Shown here: positions 1 through 7,278 of the stretch, in pieces
How positions within the stretch are numbered: the stretch's first letter is position 1
Layout: every line of letters begins with the position of its first letter
DNA from: a virus
IMG/VR virus record: IMGVR_UViG_3300043436_002545
Span: 1-28,855 of that record
Direction: 5' to 3' (one strand)
Length of the DNA stretch: 28,855 nucleotides
The notes under the pieces: generated by a model
The model's database searches: none
What the model was told of the DNA's origin: nothing
What the model saw: the letters and a program-made list of their open reading frames with translations, nothing else
Translations under genes and position numbers: made by a program

Positions 1-162
1 ATCATCAGGAATTAGTGGAGCACAAGGTGCTACTGGAGCTGATGGATCTTCCGGTTCATCTGGATCTTCTGGTTCATCTGGATCATCAGGAATTAGTGGA
101 GCACAAGGTGCTACCGGAGCTGATGGATCTTCTGGTTCATCTGGATCTTCCGGATCTTCTGG
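1..162. repeat. 81-bp tandem repeat in collagen-like region, two copies
   Basis: Bases 1-81 and 82-162 are near-identical copies that differ at only a few positions. Each encodes 27 residues (nine Gly-X-Y triplets) beginning with a GISGAQGATGADG-like segment. The length is a multiple of 9, so gain or loss of a unit keeps both the reading frame and the collagen phase. Confidence 0.85.
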
Positions 163-1789
163 AACCTCTGGAGGACAAGGTGCCACCGGGGCTACTGGAC
201 CTGCTGGTTCTGGTGCTATTATCAACAACAATGCTGATAATAGAGTTATAACTGGTTCTAACGTTAGCGGAGAAGTGAATGCAGAGCAGCATTTGACTTT
301 CGACGGGCGCACATTAGTAGTTGGATCTAACTCAGTTTGGGTACATGGACCAACTGGAAATGGTTTAGGTTCAAACGTCGGTGTTGGATTTGCTGCTGGT
401 GATAAACTCAGATGCATTACTTCTACTGGTACCTACAATAGTATGTTTGGTAATTATGCTGGATGTGCAATTACGGGGGGTACTAATAATACTTTATTAG
501 GTAATAACGCAGGTATTTCGCAAGTTACGCCTAATGATAATACTAAAATTGGTAGCAATGCAGGATGTGCAGGAACTACTGATGGCGGGGTAACTGCAAT
601 TGGATCAGGTGCTTTGGCACTTAACCAATCGCAACAAAATACCGCAGTCGGTGCTCAAGCATCTGGTGCTTCTACCACAGCTTGTTCAACTTCGACTTTG
701 GGTTACTATTCAGGTTATAACAACTCAGCAAACAATTTTACTGGCGTTGGACATTGTTCTGGATATAATAACTCCGGCGGGGAGAATACAGCAATAGGTG
801 CTTTCGCTCTTATTGGCACTTCTGCTACTGAAACTACAGCAGTTGGTTCACAGGCTTTACGTCAGTTATCTAACGGGGCAGGTAACACAGCGGTAGGACG
901 AGCAGCGCTCTACTCTACATCAACTGGTTCTGGCAATACAGCATTAGGTAAAGGAGCATTACTTTCTAATAATGGCAACCGGAATACAGCAGTCGGTACT
1001 GACGCCCAGCTTTATCTAGGGTCCAACAGCGATAACACAGTAGTTGGTTTTAACGCTGGTATTTTTGAAACAGGAATTGGTAACGTTGCAATCGGATCTT
1101 GTGCACTGCACAAACCAAGTAGCTCTGTTTCTAACGGTGCAATTGCAATTGGTTATAAGGCAGCTCATTCGGCTATCCTGGCTTCGTGTAGCATTATCAT
1201 CGGTCACGAAAACAGCGCACAAGGTAGTTCGAATTACAGTTCGATTATTATCTCTTCGATGCCACAAGGTACTTATAGTGATTACAACACTATTATTGGT
1301 AACAATCACCCTGGATTGGTAACAGGTGCCACAGGTCAGGTTAGTATCTCGGACGGATGTGGTAACGTTAGATTCTACGCAAGTAAAGAAGGTTACACTA
1401 CAATCGGTGCTACTGGATTAAATACCTACAATGCTAAATTGCATGTTCCAGGTAACTTAACAGCCGATGGTCAAGGCGTATCTCCCTTGCATACAATTGG
1501 TACCACATCAGGTAACGTAACGTTTAACTGGAATAATGGTAACACTCAATTCGTAGAATTGACAGGCAACTTAACAGGTTCAACATTCCAAAACGGAATT
1601 ACTGGAGGGGTTTACAATATCTTGCTTAAGTCTAACGTAACGGCTTCTGCTTCTTGGACTAACGTACTCTTCCCAGGCGGCACAGCCAACGGGGCAATTA
1701 CAGGCGTCACAGGATCGGTGGATATGGTCAGCTTAATGGCAGGACCTACCGGAGTTTACTATGGAGCAATAAGTAAGAACTATAGATAA
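2..1789 (+). CDS. Collagen-like tail fibre with beta-roll repeats (5' end outside window)
   Basis: The frame is open from the first bases of the window, so this is the C-terminal part of a longer protein. The first ~75 visible residues are Gly-X-Y triplets rich in Ser and Thr (GSS, GTS, GATG), a collagen-like shaft low in proline. Next come about 300 residues of repeats of the type NTAxGxxA (for example GNTALGKGALLS), which resemble the left-handed beta-roll heads of trimeric adhesins such as YadA. The last ~120 residues form a separate beta-rich tip domain. No S74 chaperone-peptidase motif is seen. The probable role is a trimeric fibre or adhesin on the virion surface. The stop codon overlaps the next ATG (TAATG), suggesting coupled translation. 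The fibre class is well supported; the receptor is unknown. Confidence 0.8.
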   Translation, partial: SSGISGAQGATGADGSSGSSGSSGSSGSSGISGAQGATGADGSSGSSGSSGSSGTSGGQGATGATGPAGSGAIINNNADNRVITGSNVSGEVNAEQHLTFDGRTLVVGSNSVWVHGPTGNGLGSNVGVGFAAGDKLRCITSTGTYNSMFGNYAGCAITGGTNNTLLGNNAGISQVTPNDNTKIGSNAGCAGTTDGGVTAIGSGALALNQSQQNTAVGAQASGASTTACSTSTLGYYSGYNNSANNFTGVGHCSGYNNSGGENTAIGAFALIGTSATETTAVGSQALRQLSNGAGNTAVGRAALYSTSTGSGNTALGKGALLSNNGNRNTAVGTDAQLYLGSNSDNTVVGFNAGIFETGIGNVAIGSCALHKPSSSVSNGAIAIGYKAAHSAILASCSIIIGHENSAQGSSNYSSIIISSMPQGTYSDYNTIIGNNHPGLVTGATGQVSISDGCGNVRFYASKEGYTTIGATGLNTYNAKLHVPGNLTADGQGVSPLHTIGTTSGNVTFNWNNGNTQFVELTGNLTGSTFQNGITGGVYNILLKSNVTASASWTNVLFPGGTANGAITGVTGSVDMVSLMAGPTGVYYGAISKNYR

Positions 1790-2919
1790 TGTTTAGCTCA
1801 GCTTTTAATTTTATAACACCCCAAATAATTCCAGCGCCTACCCCAACTGGTTGGCCGGCTTGGGAAGACAATGGCAGTTACGGAAGCCAGTTCTTATCGG
1901 AACTGGTTTCTTTCACATCAGTAACATCTTTTAACACCTCTTCTACAGCTTCTGTTAATACAGCTTCTGGTAATAACAAATGGATCGGTGCTGTACTGTC
2001 TAAAGAAGGTACTTTAGTTTATGGTGTACCATACCAGAGAGATGCGATTCTAAAAATTAACACTACCAATAATACTTACTCAGAAATAGGTTCATTTGCT
2101 GGAAGTGATAAATGGGCTGGTGGAGCTTTGGCACCAAATGGATACATTTATTTTGCACCTGTTAGCTCAACTCAGGTTTTAAAACTCAACACTACTAATG
2201 ACACCACCTCTTTGTTTGGATCATTATCAGGAACCTATAAATGGTTCGGTGCGGTTGTAGCTGAAAACGGGAATATTTATTGTCCGCCTTTTACTGCAAG
2301 TACTGTCTTGAAAATAAACACCACTAGCGATACCACATCGACATTTGGTTCAATCAGTGCAACTGATGTAAAGTATAGAGGCGGGGTTTTAGCACCTAAC
2401 AATGGTAAAATATATTGCTGCCCAGCATCTGCAACTAATATTTTAGTTATTGATCCTTCTAATGATACTGTAACTCAGATAGGTAGTTTGGCAGCCACTA
2501 GTGAAAAGTGGTTTGGTGGTGCTTTAGCTCCAAACGGATGCATATATTTCGTGCCACAAAATGCTACAACAGTTCTTAAGGTAGATCCTACTACGGATAC
2601 TATAACGCAATTTGGTTCGATTACTGGTGGGGATCAAAAATTTGAGGGCGCAGTTCTTGGTCCAAATGGTAAGATTTATGGAATACCCTATTTCAGATCT
2701 AATCAATTTTTAGAAATAGATCCTGCAACAGACACAGCAACTAAAGTGGGTACTGATTGGGGAGCAGGGGTTAAATTCGAAGGTGGATGTTTGGCTGCCA
2801 ATGGTAAGATCTACACAACAGCTGCAAGCGGTTCTCCGTATAATTTTGCAGTTGTAGGTGCGGGGACTACTTGTCCTGATGACATGGTTCTTTCTAGATA
2901 TTTAAATAAAAATTTCTAA
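1789..2919 (+). CDS. Seven-repeat beta-propeller protein, likely receptor-binding or fibre-associated
   Basis: 376 aa. From about residue 60 to the end there are seven repeats of ~43 residues, each with the pattern KWxGGALAPNGxIYxxP, then a VLKIN/VLKIDP strand and a TxxxTxxG turn. Seven repeats of this size are what a seven-bladed propeller needs. The N-terminal ~60 residues are different (MFSSAFNFITPQII then Ser/Thr-rich) and may anchor it to the virion. The gene is translationally coupled to the fibre gene upstream (TAATG) and to the small gene downstream (TAATG). Propellers often bind glycans or proteins, so a host-surface binding role is inferred from fold and neighbourhood. No catalytic motif was seen. 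Confidence 0.65.
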   Translation: MFSSAFNFITPQIIPAPTPTGWPAWEDNGSYGSQFLSELVSFTSVTSFNTSSTASVNTASGNNKWIGAVLSKEGTLVYGVPYQRDAILKINTTNNTYSEIGSFAGSDKWAGGALAPNGYIYFAPVSSTQVLKLNTTNDTTSLFGSLSGTYKWFGAVVAENGNIYCPPFTASTVLKINTTSDTTSTFGSISATDVKYRGGVLAPNNGKIYCCPASATNILVIDPSNDTVTQIGSLAATSEKWFGGALAPNGCIYFVPQNATTVLKVDPTTDTITQFGSITGGDQKFEGAVLGPNGKIYGIPYFRSNQFLEIDPATDTATKVGTDWGAGVKFEGGCLAANGKIYTTAASGSPYNFAVVGAGTTCPDDMVLSRYLNKNF

Positions 2920-3098
2920 TGGAAAATAAATTAAAAATAACAGAAGACATCCGTCAGCAATTAACAGATAAAGGTATTGTTATTTGCACTTATGTGTTAG
3001 AAAACGACACCGAAGCAGATTGTATAGATACAATTTACCAAAACGATTATCCTTTTTTGGAGGTCGTAACCAAAAAATTAATTAATACTACCGCATGA
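2919..3098 (+). CDS. Small hypothetical protein (59 aa)
   Basis: A short gene fitted between two confident neighbours. Its ATG overlaps the stop of the propeller gene (TAATG) and its TGA overlaps the next ATG (ATGA). Start and end of the product are MENKLKITED and KKLINTTA. It is a mixed alpha/beta sequence with no recognised domain. The tight coupling on both sides is the main evidence that it is real. Confidence 0.6.
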   Translation: MENKLKITEDIRQQLTDKGIVICTYVLENDTEADCIDTIYQNDYPFLEVVTKKLINTTA

Positions 3099-3355
3099 AA
3101 GTAATAATTTATAATACCAAGGAAGCAGCAGTAGCTGATCAGACTAGAACTTACGAACTTCTTCCTGAAGAGGAGAAATATGTTTATATTGATCCTAATG
3201 GCATTCGTCCAAATATTCCTTCTATTGGGGTATTTTACAGCAAACTGTATGCAAACGCAGAAGAATCTATCTGGGCTTTGTCAGCCGATGAAGCTGTTGA
3301 AAATTTGTTAGGTAAAACTGCTGTAGAATCTACAGACAATTGGTTCGATAGATAA
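3095..3355 (+). CDS. Small hypothetical protein (86 aa)
   Basis: Begins in an ATGA overlap with the previous gene and ends 2 nt before the next ATG. The protein is acidic and soluble, without a membrane segment or a motif I recognise (it contains YELLPEEEKYVYIDPNG). It belongs to the run of small genes between the fibre genes and the portal gene. It could be a small virion or assembly factor, but nothing in the sequence shows this. Confidence 0.6.
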   Translation: MKVIIYNTKEAAVADQTRTYELLPEEEKYVYIDPNGIRPNIPSIGVFYSKLYANAEESIWALSADEAVENLLGKTAVESTDNWFDR

Positions 3356-3357
3356 TT

Positions 3358-3519
3358 ATGGCACCAGTTAAAAAACCAGCGAAGTCTAAAGGTGGCATAA
3401 ACATAGCCAAGTTTAAGACCAGACCTAAAGTAAAACGTAAAGGAATTCACGCCAAGACTAAGCAGTCAAAGAGCAAGACTTCTAAAAATTACGTTAAGAT
3501 AAGCAGAGGGCAGGGTTAA
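3358..3519 (+). CDS. Small highly basic protein (53 aa), conserved type in Bacteroidota phages
   Basis: 53 residues, very rich in Lys and Arg. The core reads KTRPKVKRKGIHAKTKQS followed by KTSKNYVKISRGQG. I recall this pattern (RP-K-KG-HAKTK...SKNYKK...GQG) as a small conserved protein in Bacteroidota phages, often near structural genes; that memory is not checked here. The charge suggests nucleic-acid binding or packing inside the head. It is too short for many gene finders. It is followed by a hairpin and then the portal promoter. Confidence 0.65.
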   Translation: MAPVKKPAKSKGGINIAKFKTRPKVKRKGIHAKTKQSKSKTSKNYVKISRGQG

Positions 3520-3532
3520 ACCTGCCACTTTT
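3509..3532 (+). terminator. Weak terminator-like hairpin before the portal gene
   Basis: A 6-bp stem, GGCAGG (3509-3514) with CCTGCC (3521-3526), has a 6-nt loop and is followed by ACTTTTCT. It overlaps the end of the basic-protein gene. The downstream arm also contains the TGCCA box of the late promoter, so terminator and promoter share bases. The T-tract is short, so termination may be partial. Confidence 0.4.
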
Positions 3533-3548
3533 CTAAATTAACATACTT
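3523..3548 (+). promoter_or_regulatory. Late-type promoter element before the portal gene
   Basis: TGCCA at 3523-3527, 14 nt, then CATACTT at 3542-3548, then 8 nt to the ATG of the portal gene. The same arrangement recurs before other structural genes in this window. If CATACTT is a -10-like box, transcription would begin within a few bases of the start codon. Confidence 0.6.
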
Positions 3549-3556
3549 AGTAACAA

Positions 3557-4750
3557 ATGAGCAACAATAAAGGCATAACGCACGTTGGAAAGAATGGAGA
3601 GTCATCGTTCCATAAGTTCAGTCTGGAAGTACCAGATCCAACGCTGCCTAGAATCCACGAGGTAAAAAATCAGAGTTGGATTTCGTATGGAATAGATAAT
3701 CTCTATCCTAACAACTTAATTACACCACTCTATAATGGTTCAGCTATGAATCGTTCTTGCATCATGTCAAAATTAGTGGCTGGCATCGGCGAAGGCTTAC
3801 GCACAACTAATCCAGATATGGAATATGTGTTAAATCGTATTAATGAATATGAGGGGTGGAACCAGGTATTCGAGAAGGCTTTTAATGATTTTCTAATTTA
3901 TGGGGGCTACGCTCTTAATGTAATTTGGAATCTTGAGGGGGATAAGATCACAGACATCTACCACATGGATTTTAACGATGTCAGATCTGGCCATATTGAC
4001 TTTGATACAAACCGCGTAGAATGGTATTACTATTCAGCAGACTTTAGTAAGGTTAAAAAAGATATCTATAAGCCTCGGGCTTACAAGTCTTTCTCCCCAG
4101 CCCAAGCAGATTTATACCCAAATCAGATACTTTACTTCTTCAAGCACTCACCCGGCCAAAAGTACTACCCTGTACCCTCGTACTCCGGTTCATTGACCGA
4201 TATTCAGGTGGATGTAAGCATTTCAAGCTTCCATTATTTTAACCTGATGAACGGTTTAAATCCAAGTCTTTTCGTGCAGTTGCATAACGGAATTCCAACT
4301 CCTGAGGAAAGACAAGACATCTATCAAGAACTGTCTAGCACCTTCAGTGGAGTAGACGGAGCAGGTAAGTTTTTTCTAAGTTTTGCTGATGACAAAGAGC
4401 ACAACGTAGAAATTACTCCTATTGATTCCGCTAACGACGAGTACTACATTACTTTAGAATCTCGGATCACTTCCAGAATCTTGACCGGCCACAGGATCTC
4501 ATCCCCCCTCCTACTTGGAATCAAGGATATTGGATCATCAGGATTAACAAATAACAAGGACGAGATCGTCGTAGCTTACACTCATTTCGTTTCTACTGTG
4601 ATACAGCCTGACCAACAGGTTATGTTAAAGACTTGGAACATGCTTATGAAATATTATGGATACGATACAGACTTGTATATAAAACCAAAACAAATATTTA
4701 ACTCCGACGGTGACAAAGTTGGCGAAACAGTAACAGAAGCAATACAATAA
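3557..4750 (+). CDS. Portal protein
   Basis: 397 aa. Portal proteins form the dodecameric ring at one head vertex through which DNA is packaged and ejected, and to which the tail joins. Supporting features: an N-terminal segment ending in SYGIDNLYPNNLI, a helical stretch with NRSCIMSKLVAGIGEGL, the segment FLIYGGYALNVIWN, and a central part with IDVSISSFHYFN-like and GLNPSLFVQLHNGIPTPEER sequences, which match the portal type seen in Bacteroidota phages. It is shorter than many portals (usually 400-550 aa) but appears complete. It lies directly behind a late-type promoter and ahead of an HNH gene and a head-tail adaptor gene, as expected for a portal locus. Confidence 0.8.
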   Translation: MSNNKGITHVGKNGESSFHKFSLEVPDPTLPRIHEVKNQSWISYGIDNLYPNNLITPLYNGSAMNRSCIMSKLVAGIGEGLRTTNPDMEYVLNRINEYEGWNQVFEKAFNDFLIYGGYALNVIWNLEGDKITDIYHMDFNDVRSGHIDFDTNRVEWYYYSADFSKVKKDIYKPRAYKSFSPAQADLYPNQILYFFKHSPGQKYYPVPSYSGSLTDIQVDVSISSFHYFNLMNGLNPSLFVQLHNGIPTPEERQDIYQELSSTFSGVDGAGKFFLSFADDKEHNVEITPIDSANDEYYITLESRITSRILTGHRISSPLLLGIKDIGSSGLTNNKDEIVVAYTHFVSTVIQPDQQVMLKTWNMLMKYYGYDTDLYIKPKQIFNSDGDKVGETVTEAIQ

Positions 4751-4773
4751 TTTTATCATACGGAATAGAAGCG

Positions 4774-4781
4774 TATTTTTG
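4774..4781 (+). promoter_or_regulatory. Host-type -7 box (TATTTTTG) before HNH gene
   Basis: TATTTTTG matches the Bacteroidota -7 consensus TAnnTTTG. It is followed by only 4 nt before the ATG at 4786. A T-rich stretch near 4751-4756 could serve as the -33 element. The position implies a start of transcription at or next to the start codon. Confidence 0.45.
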
Positions 4782-4785
4782 TAAA

Positions 4786-5301
4786 ATGGAAGAATGGAAA
4801 GTTGTAGATATTGAACCTAATTACTCTGTTTCTAGCAAAGGAAGAATTATGAATAACATTAGTGGTAAGGTGTTAAAGCCTGGAGGAAATAAACATGGCT
4901 ATAGAGTAATAACTATAGCCAAGAAAAAATGCTACAATTTACATAGGCTAGTTGCTAAAGCATTTATCCCTAATCCCCACAATAAAAAACAAGTTAACCA
5001 TATCAATGGGGTGAAAGATGATAATAGAATAGAAAATTTAGAGTGGGTTACATCTTCAGAAAACAATCTACATAAATTTAAAACTGGACTAGTGTCAGAA
5101 GAATCTAAATTAAAAATGACTAGAACTGGCAGTGAAGGTTGGAATAGAGGCAAATATTCAATTCCTGAAAAGATTGCTAACGAAATCTATGAAGAATATT
5201 TAACTTTGAAAACTCCTCAAAGAGTTTTGGCAAAAAAATACGGTTCTAGTCCGTGTACTATAAATCAATTAATAAAAAGGAAAAAAGAATATGGCAACTA
5301 A
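4786..5301 (+). CDS. HNH homing endonuclease with NUMOD4 domain
   Basis: 171 aa. Residues ~3-45 form a NUMOD4-type DNA-binding unit (EEWKVVDIEPNYSVSSKGRI). Residues ~50-95 form an HNH_3-type nuclease with NLHRLVAKAF (H53), VNHINGVKDDN (H72) and RIENLEWV. A helix-turn-helix-like segment near the C-terminus (AKKYGSSPCTINQLI) probably adds target binding. The catalytic residues look intact. Such free-standing enzymes cut a specific site and spread by repair of the break. It lies between the portal and adaptor genes, and its 3' end overlaps the adaptor start by 11 nt, so it looks inserted into a structural operon while bringing its own promoter. Confidence 0.85.
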   Translation: MEEWKVVDIEPNYSVSSKGRIMNNISGKVLKPGGNKHGYRVITIAKKKCYNLHRLVAKAFIPNPHNKKQVNHINGVKDDNRIENLEWVTSSENNLHKFKTGLVSEESKLKMTRTGSEGWNRGKYSIPEKIANEIYEEYLTLKTPQRVLAKKYGSSPCTINQLIKRKKEYGN

Positions 5302-5917
5302 GACCGCCTTACTAATTTCGGAAATGAAGCTAAAGAGCTTCACCTCTGTCAATTTCAACGTTTCTCCAGAAGATCTTGTGCCATTTGTTTTACAAAGTCA
5401 AGATCTATATCTTCAAAACTACATAGGCTCTACGTACTATTTCCAACTCAAGAACCAGGTTTTGAGTAACACCGTTACAAATGACAACCAATTCTTGTTG
5501 GATAATTACATCGGTCCAGCACTTTGCAATTGGGCCCTTGGTATGGCCCTCCCATTTCTAAAATATAAGATCTTTAATAAATCTGTACTATCGCCAACTT
5601 CGGAGAACGCAGAGAGTATTACCCTTGAGGAGTTAAAGTTTTTAGTGCAGCAAGTGACCTCCACAGCAGAAACGTACACCAAACGTATGATCGAATGGAT
5701 GGTGAAACATCCTGGTGCATATCCCGCTTACATAGCGCCCAATGTATTGGACGGCCAGATGCCAGAACGCGGTACTCCATATTCTCAGAATTTGGTTACT
5801 AACAAGTATCCTTACGCTTATAAGAAAAGGGCGATTGCTAGAAACAACTGGATGTACGATGAGTCATCCGATTGTTTAGAGTGTGGGCCGAATCTGTACC
5901 AATCTAAAACGTCGTAA
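5291..5917 (+). CDS. Putative head-tail connector/adaptor protein
   Basis: 208 aa, mostly helical. It contains LYLQNYIGSTYYFQL near the N-terminus, then an alpha-helical core (YIGPALCNWALGMALPFLKYKI) and a Tyr/Pro-rich C-terminus. This pattern resembles a family I associate with Bacteroidota phage connector proteins (the DUF6712-like group), and its place just after the portal supports a role in joining head and tail. The start overlaps the end of the HNH gene by 11 nt. It ends in TAATG, giving the next small gene its start. The role is inferred from position and helical pattern. Confidence 0.5.
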   Translation: MATKTALLISEMKLKSFTSVNFNVSPEDLVPFVLQSQDLYLQNYIGSTYYFQLKNQVLSNTVTNDNQFLLDNYIGPALCNWALGMALPFLKYKIFNKSVLSPTSENAESITLEELKFLVQQVTSTAETYTKRMIEWMVKHPGAYPAYIAPNVLDGQMPERGTPYSQNLVTNKYPYAYKKRAIARNNWMYDESSDCLECGPNLYQSKTS

Positions 5918-6051
5918 TGAAAAATAAAGTTAAGATTAAATTATCCAAGGCTTATAAATCAACCGAAGAGAATGAGATAAAACTTAGAAAATACCTGAAT
6001 GAAAGATACTATACTCGACTTAATCCAGGCAGCAAAAGGAACACTAAATGA
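5917..6051 (+). CDS. Small basic hypothetical protein (44 aa)
   Basis: Starts in a TAATG overlap with the adaptor gene and overlaps the next gene by 53 nt. It is rich in Lys, Arg and Tyr (MKNKVKIKLSKAY at the start). The stop/start coupling is the main evidence for translation. It may serve mainly to carry ribosomes to the membrane-protein gene that starts inside it. The function is unknown. Confidence 0.4.
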   Translation: MKNKVKIKLSKAYKSTEENEIKLRKYLNERYYTRLNPGSKRNTK

Positions 6052-6211
6052 TCCACTGCCTTATGTTAACACTGCGGTACTATTTGGACTTAGCGCTTTA
6101 GAATGGGATTTGTTATTTAAGATCCTATTGGGAGCTGCTTCAGTTGTGTGGACTATATTCCGCATAGCCAACGAGATTAAAAAGTACCGAAACAATAAAA
6201 ACGTACAATAG
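5999..6211 (+). CDS. Small membrane protein, possibly a holin
   Basis: 70 aa. A hydrophobic stretch at about residues 25-36 (VLFGLSALEW) and a stronger one at about 39-58 (LLFKILLGAASVVWTIF) are followed by a short charged tail (EIKKYRNNKNVQ). Size and topology fit a small phage holin, which would permeabilise the inner membrane at lysis. No endolysin gene is recognised next to it in this window, so the holin call rests on size and topology only. It is followed by a CATACTT copy and then a terminator. Confidence 0.45.
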   Translation: MKDTILDLIQAAKGTLNDPLPYVNTAVLFGLSALEWDLLFKILLGAASVVWTIFRIANEIKKYRNNKNVQ

Positions 6212-6230
6212 TATTATTTAAAGAACAATC

Positions 6231-6237
6231 CATACTT
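6231..6237 (+). promoter_or_regulatory. Isolated CATACTT element upstream of a terminator
   Basis: An exact CATACTT copy in the gap after the holin-like gene. There is no TGCCA box at the usual distance and no ATG 8 nt downstream. The strong hairpin terminator at 6260-6288 follows at once. Transcription from here would give only a very short RNA, or be attenuated before the gene at 6292. Confidence 0.35.
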
Positions 6238-6259
6238 GCTAACTTGCTTGTTCAACTAA

Positions 6260-6288
6260 CCCTCCCAAGCCATTCGGGAGGGTTTTTT
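6260..6288 (+). terminator. Rho-independent terminator
   Basis: A 7-bp G/C-rich stem, CCCTCCC (6260-6266) with GGGAGGG (6276-6282), has a 9-nt loop and is followed by six T. It ends the portal/adaptor/holin-like transcription unit. The next gene must start after it, which excludes a TTG start at 6244. Confidence 0.85.
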
Positions 6289-6291
6289 ATT

Positions 6292-6816
6292 ATGATAAAG
6301 TACGAATTTACTACATTATTTGATCCCAGATCACCTATACTAGAACAAGACGAGGACGAATTAAGATTCGATCATCCCCTGCATCCTATCTACACTAATC
6401 AAATAGGCGTTATACGTACCGCTGATCCTGAAAAATGGATGAGTAATTACTCGTTTAATTACATGGCTATTTCTTCAGATGATGAAGTTATGGTTAGATT
6501 ACCCGTTAAAACCAAATTGGTTTATGAATGCTATCATCAAACTTTAATCACGCAGGGTCATGTTTTGCAGATAAATGCTAACGCCCTAGATTATACTTTA
6601 GAAAATTTAGTTTATATTGGTTCTCACAACTCCGAAATCTATAAGAATTATAAAAAACTTACGGAAGAATTAGAATCTAAAACCATCCAATACATGATAG
6701 GCAGATCGGTTTTTCTAAAAAAATTAGGAAAGAATCCAGAAAGATATTGGGAGTTAGCGGAGGTAGATTCTAAATTGTTTAATAAGTGGAAAAATTTATT
6801 TAAACACTATTTGTGA
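6292..6816 (+). CDS. Degenerate HNH-like protein, catalytic residues lost
   Basis: 174 aa from the ATG at 6292. An in-frame TTG at 6244 would place the terminator inside the gene and is rejected. Residues ~75-110 keep the outline of an HNH_3 domain: KLVYECYHQ, then VLQINANALDYTLENLVYI, which lines up with the usual HING-N-LDNR-ENL pattern. The expected catalytic His is Gln (Q93), the next conserved Asn is Tyr (Y101), and the first His (in HRLVYE) is Thr. The domain is therefore probably unable to cut DNA. It may be a decaying homing endonuclease or a retained DNA-binding scaffold. The C-terminal ~60 residues are helical and Lys-rich. Confidence 0.6.
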   Translation: MIKYEFTTLFDPRSPILEQDEDELRFDHPLHPIYTNQIGVIRTADPEKWMSNYSFNYMAISSDDEVMVRLPVKTKLVYECYHQTLITQGHVLQINANALDYTLENLVYIGSHNSEIYKNYKKLTEELESKTIQYMIGRSVFLKKLGKNPERYWELAEVDSKLFNKWKNLFKHYL

Positions 6817-6817
6817 T

Positions 6818-6825
6818 TATATTTG
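6818..6825 (+). promoter_or_regulatory. Host-type -7 box (TATATTTG) before the gene at 6830
   Basis: A perfect TAnnTTTG box with 4 nt before ATG, the same geometry as the box before the HNH gene at 4786. The -33 side is only T-rich. It overlaps the stop region of the preceding gene. Confidence 0.45.
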
Positions 6826-6829
6826 TCCC

Positions 6830-7240
6830 ATGAAAAAAATCAAAGTGTTCAACATCGATACCAAAGAATCTTTTATCTACGAGAAGATTAGTGAAGCAGC
6901 CAAAGCAACAGGCAGAGCACAAGCTTCTATTCATAAAGTGTTATCTGGTAAAACCAATAAGTCAGGAAGATATTTCTTTACCTGCGATTTAGAAATAGAA
7001 GAAGTGCCCGTGGTATTACCTAAAAACTTTAAAGTACCGGATGTTGTGTCAGAACGACGCAAAGAGTTGCGTAAGAAGAAAGTGAATAAGGAAGAAGCCA
7101 AACGTGAGCTACAGCGCAGACCAGTCATCTATACGGGATCGATTCAACACCTGGTGGAGAAGGTAACTTTCGAAAACGACAAAAGAGTCTTACATCTTAA
7201 GTCAACTCAGGATCAGTGGAGTCATCTAGAAAATAGTTGA
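6830..7240 (+). CDS. DNA-binding protein with NUMOD1-like motif
   Basis: 136 aa. The N-terminus has the form KVFNIDTKESFIY followed by SEAAKATGRAQASIHKVL and SGKTNKSGRYFF. This is the NUMOD1 pattern: a short beta strand, a helix-turn-helix of the type AAKxTGxxxxSIxKxL, and a closing GRYFF strand. NUMOD1 normally accompanies homing endonucleases, but no nuclease domain is present. The rest is Lys/Arg/Glu-rich (SERRKELRKKKVNKEEAKRE). It may be a stand-alone DNA binder or the leftover binding half of a homing enzyme. Its position beside the degenerate HNH protein fits the second view. Confidence 0.55.
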   Translation: MKKIKVFNIDTKESFIYEKISEAAKATGRAQASIHKVLSGKTNKSGRYFFTCDLEIEEVPVVLPKNFKVPDVVSERRKELRKKKVNKEEAKRELQRRPVIYTGSIQHLVEKVTFENDKRVLHLKSTQDQWSHLENS

Positions 7241-7248
7241 AACTATTT
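7231..7248. promoter_or_regulatory. Perfect inverted repeat, possible operator
   Basis: AAATAGTT (7231-7238), 2 nt, AACTATTT (7241-7248): an 18-bp dyad overlapping the stop codon of the preceding gene. A 2-nt centre is too tight for a hairpin loop, so a dimeric repressor site is more likely. It lies 30 nt before the winged-helix gene at 7279, just upstream of an AT-rich promoter-like run. Confidence 0.4.
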
Positions 7249-7257
7249 GATATATAA

Positions 7258-7267
7258 GATATAAAAG
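7258..7267 (+). promoter_or_regulatory. AT-rich promoter-like element GATATAAAAG
   Basis: GATATAAAAG lies 11 nt before the ATG at 7279, with related runs at 8102-8111 and 8139-8148 before the gene at 8152. The shared sequence ATATAAAAG before two regulatory-block genes suggests a second promoter class, distinct from CATACTT and TAnnTTTG. The evidence is only the recurrence. Confidence 0.3.
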
Positions 7268-7278
7268 CACTAGCAAGT

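Noticed and set aside
15-251. 78-aa forward frame in the first fibre repeat
   Set aside because: It is an out-of-frame reading of the collagen-like repeat; the true frame is open from base 2.
6244-6291. Start of the degenerate HNH gene at TTG 6244
   Set aside because: It would place a strong terminator inside the coding region; the ATG at 6292 follows the terminator.
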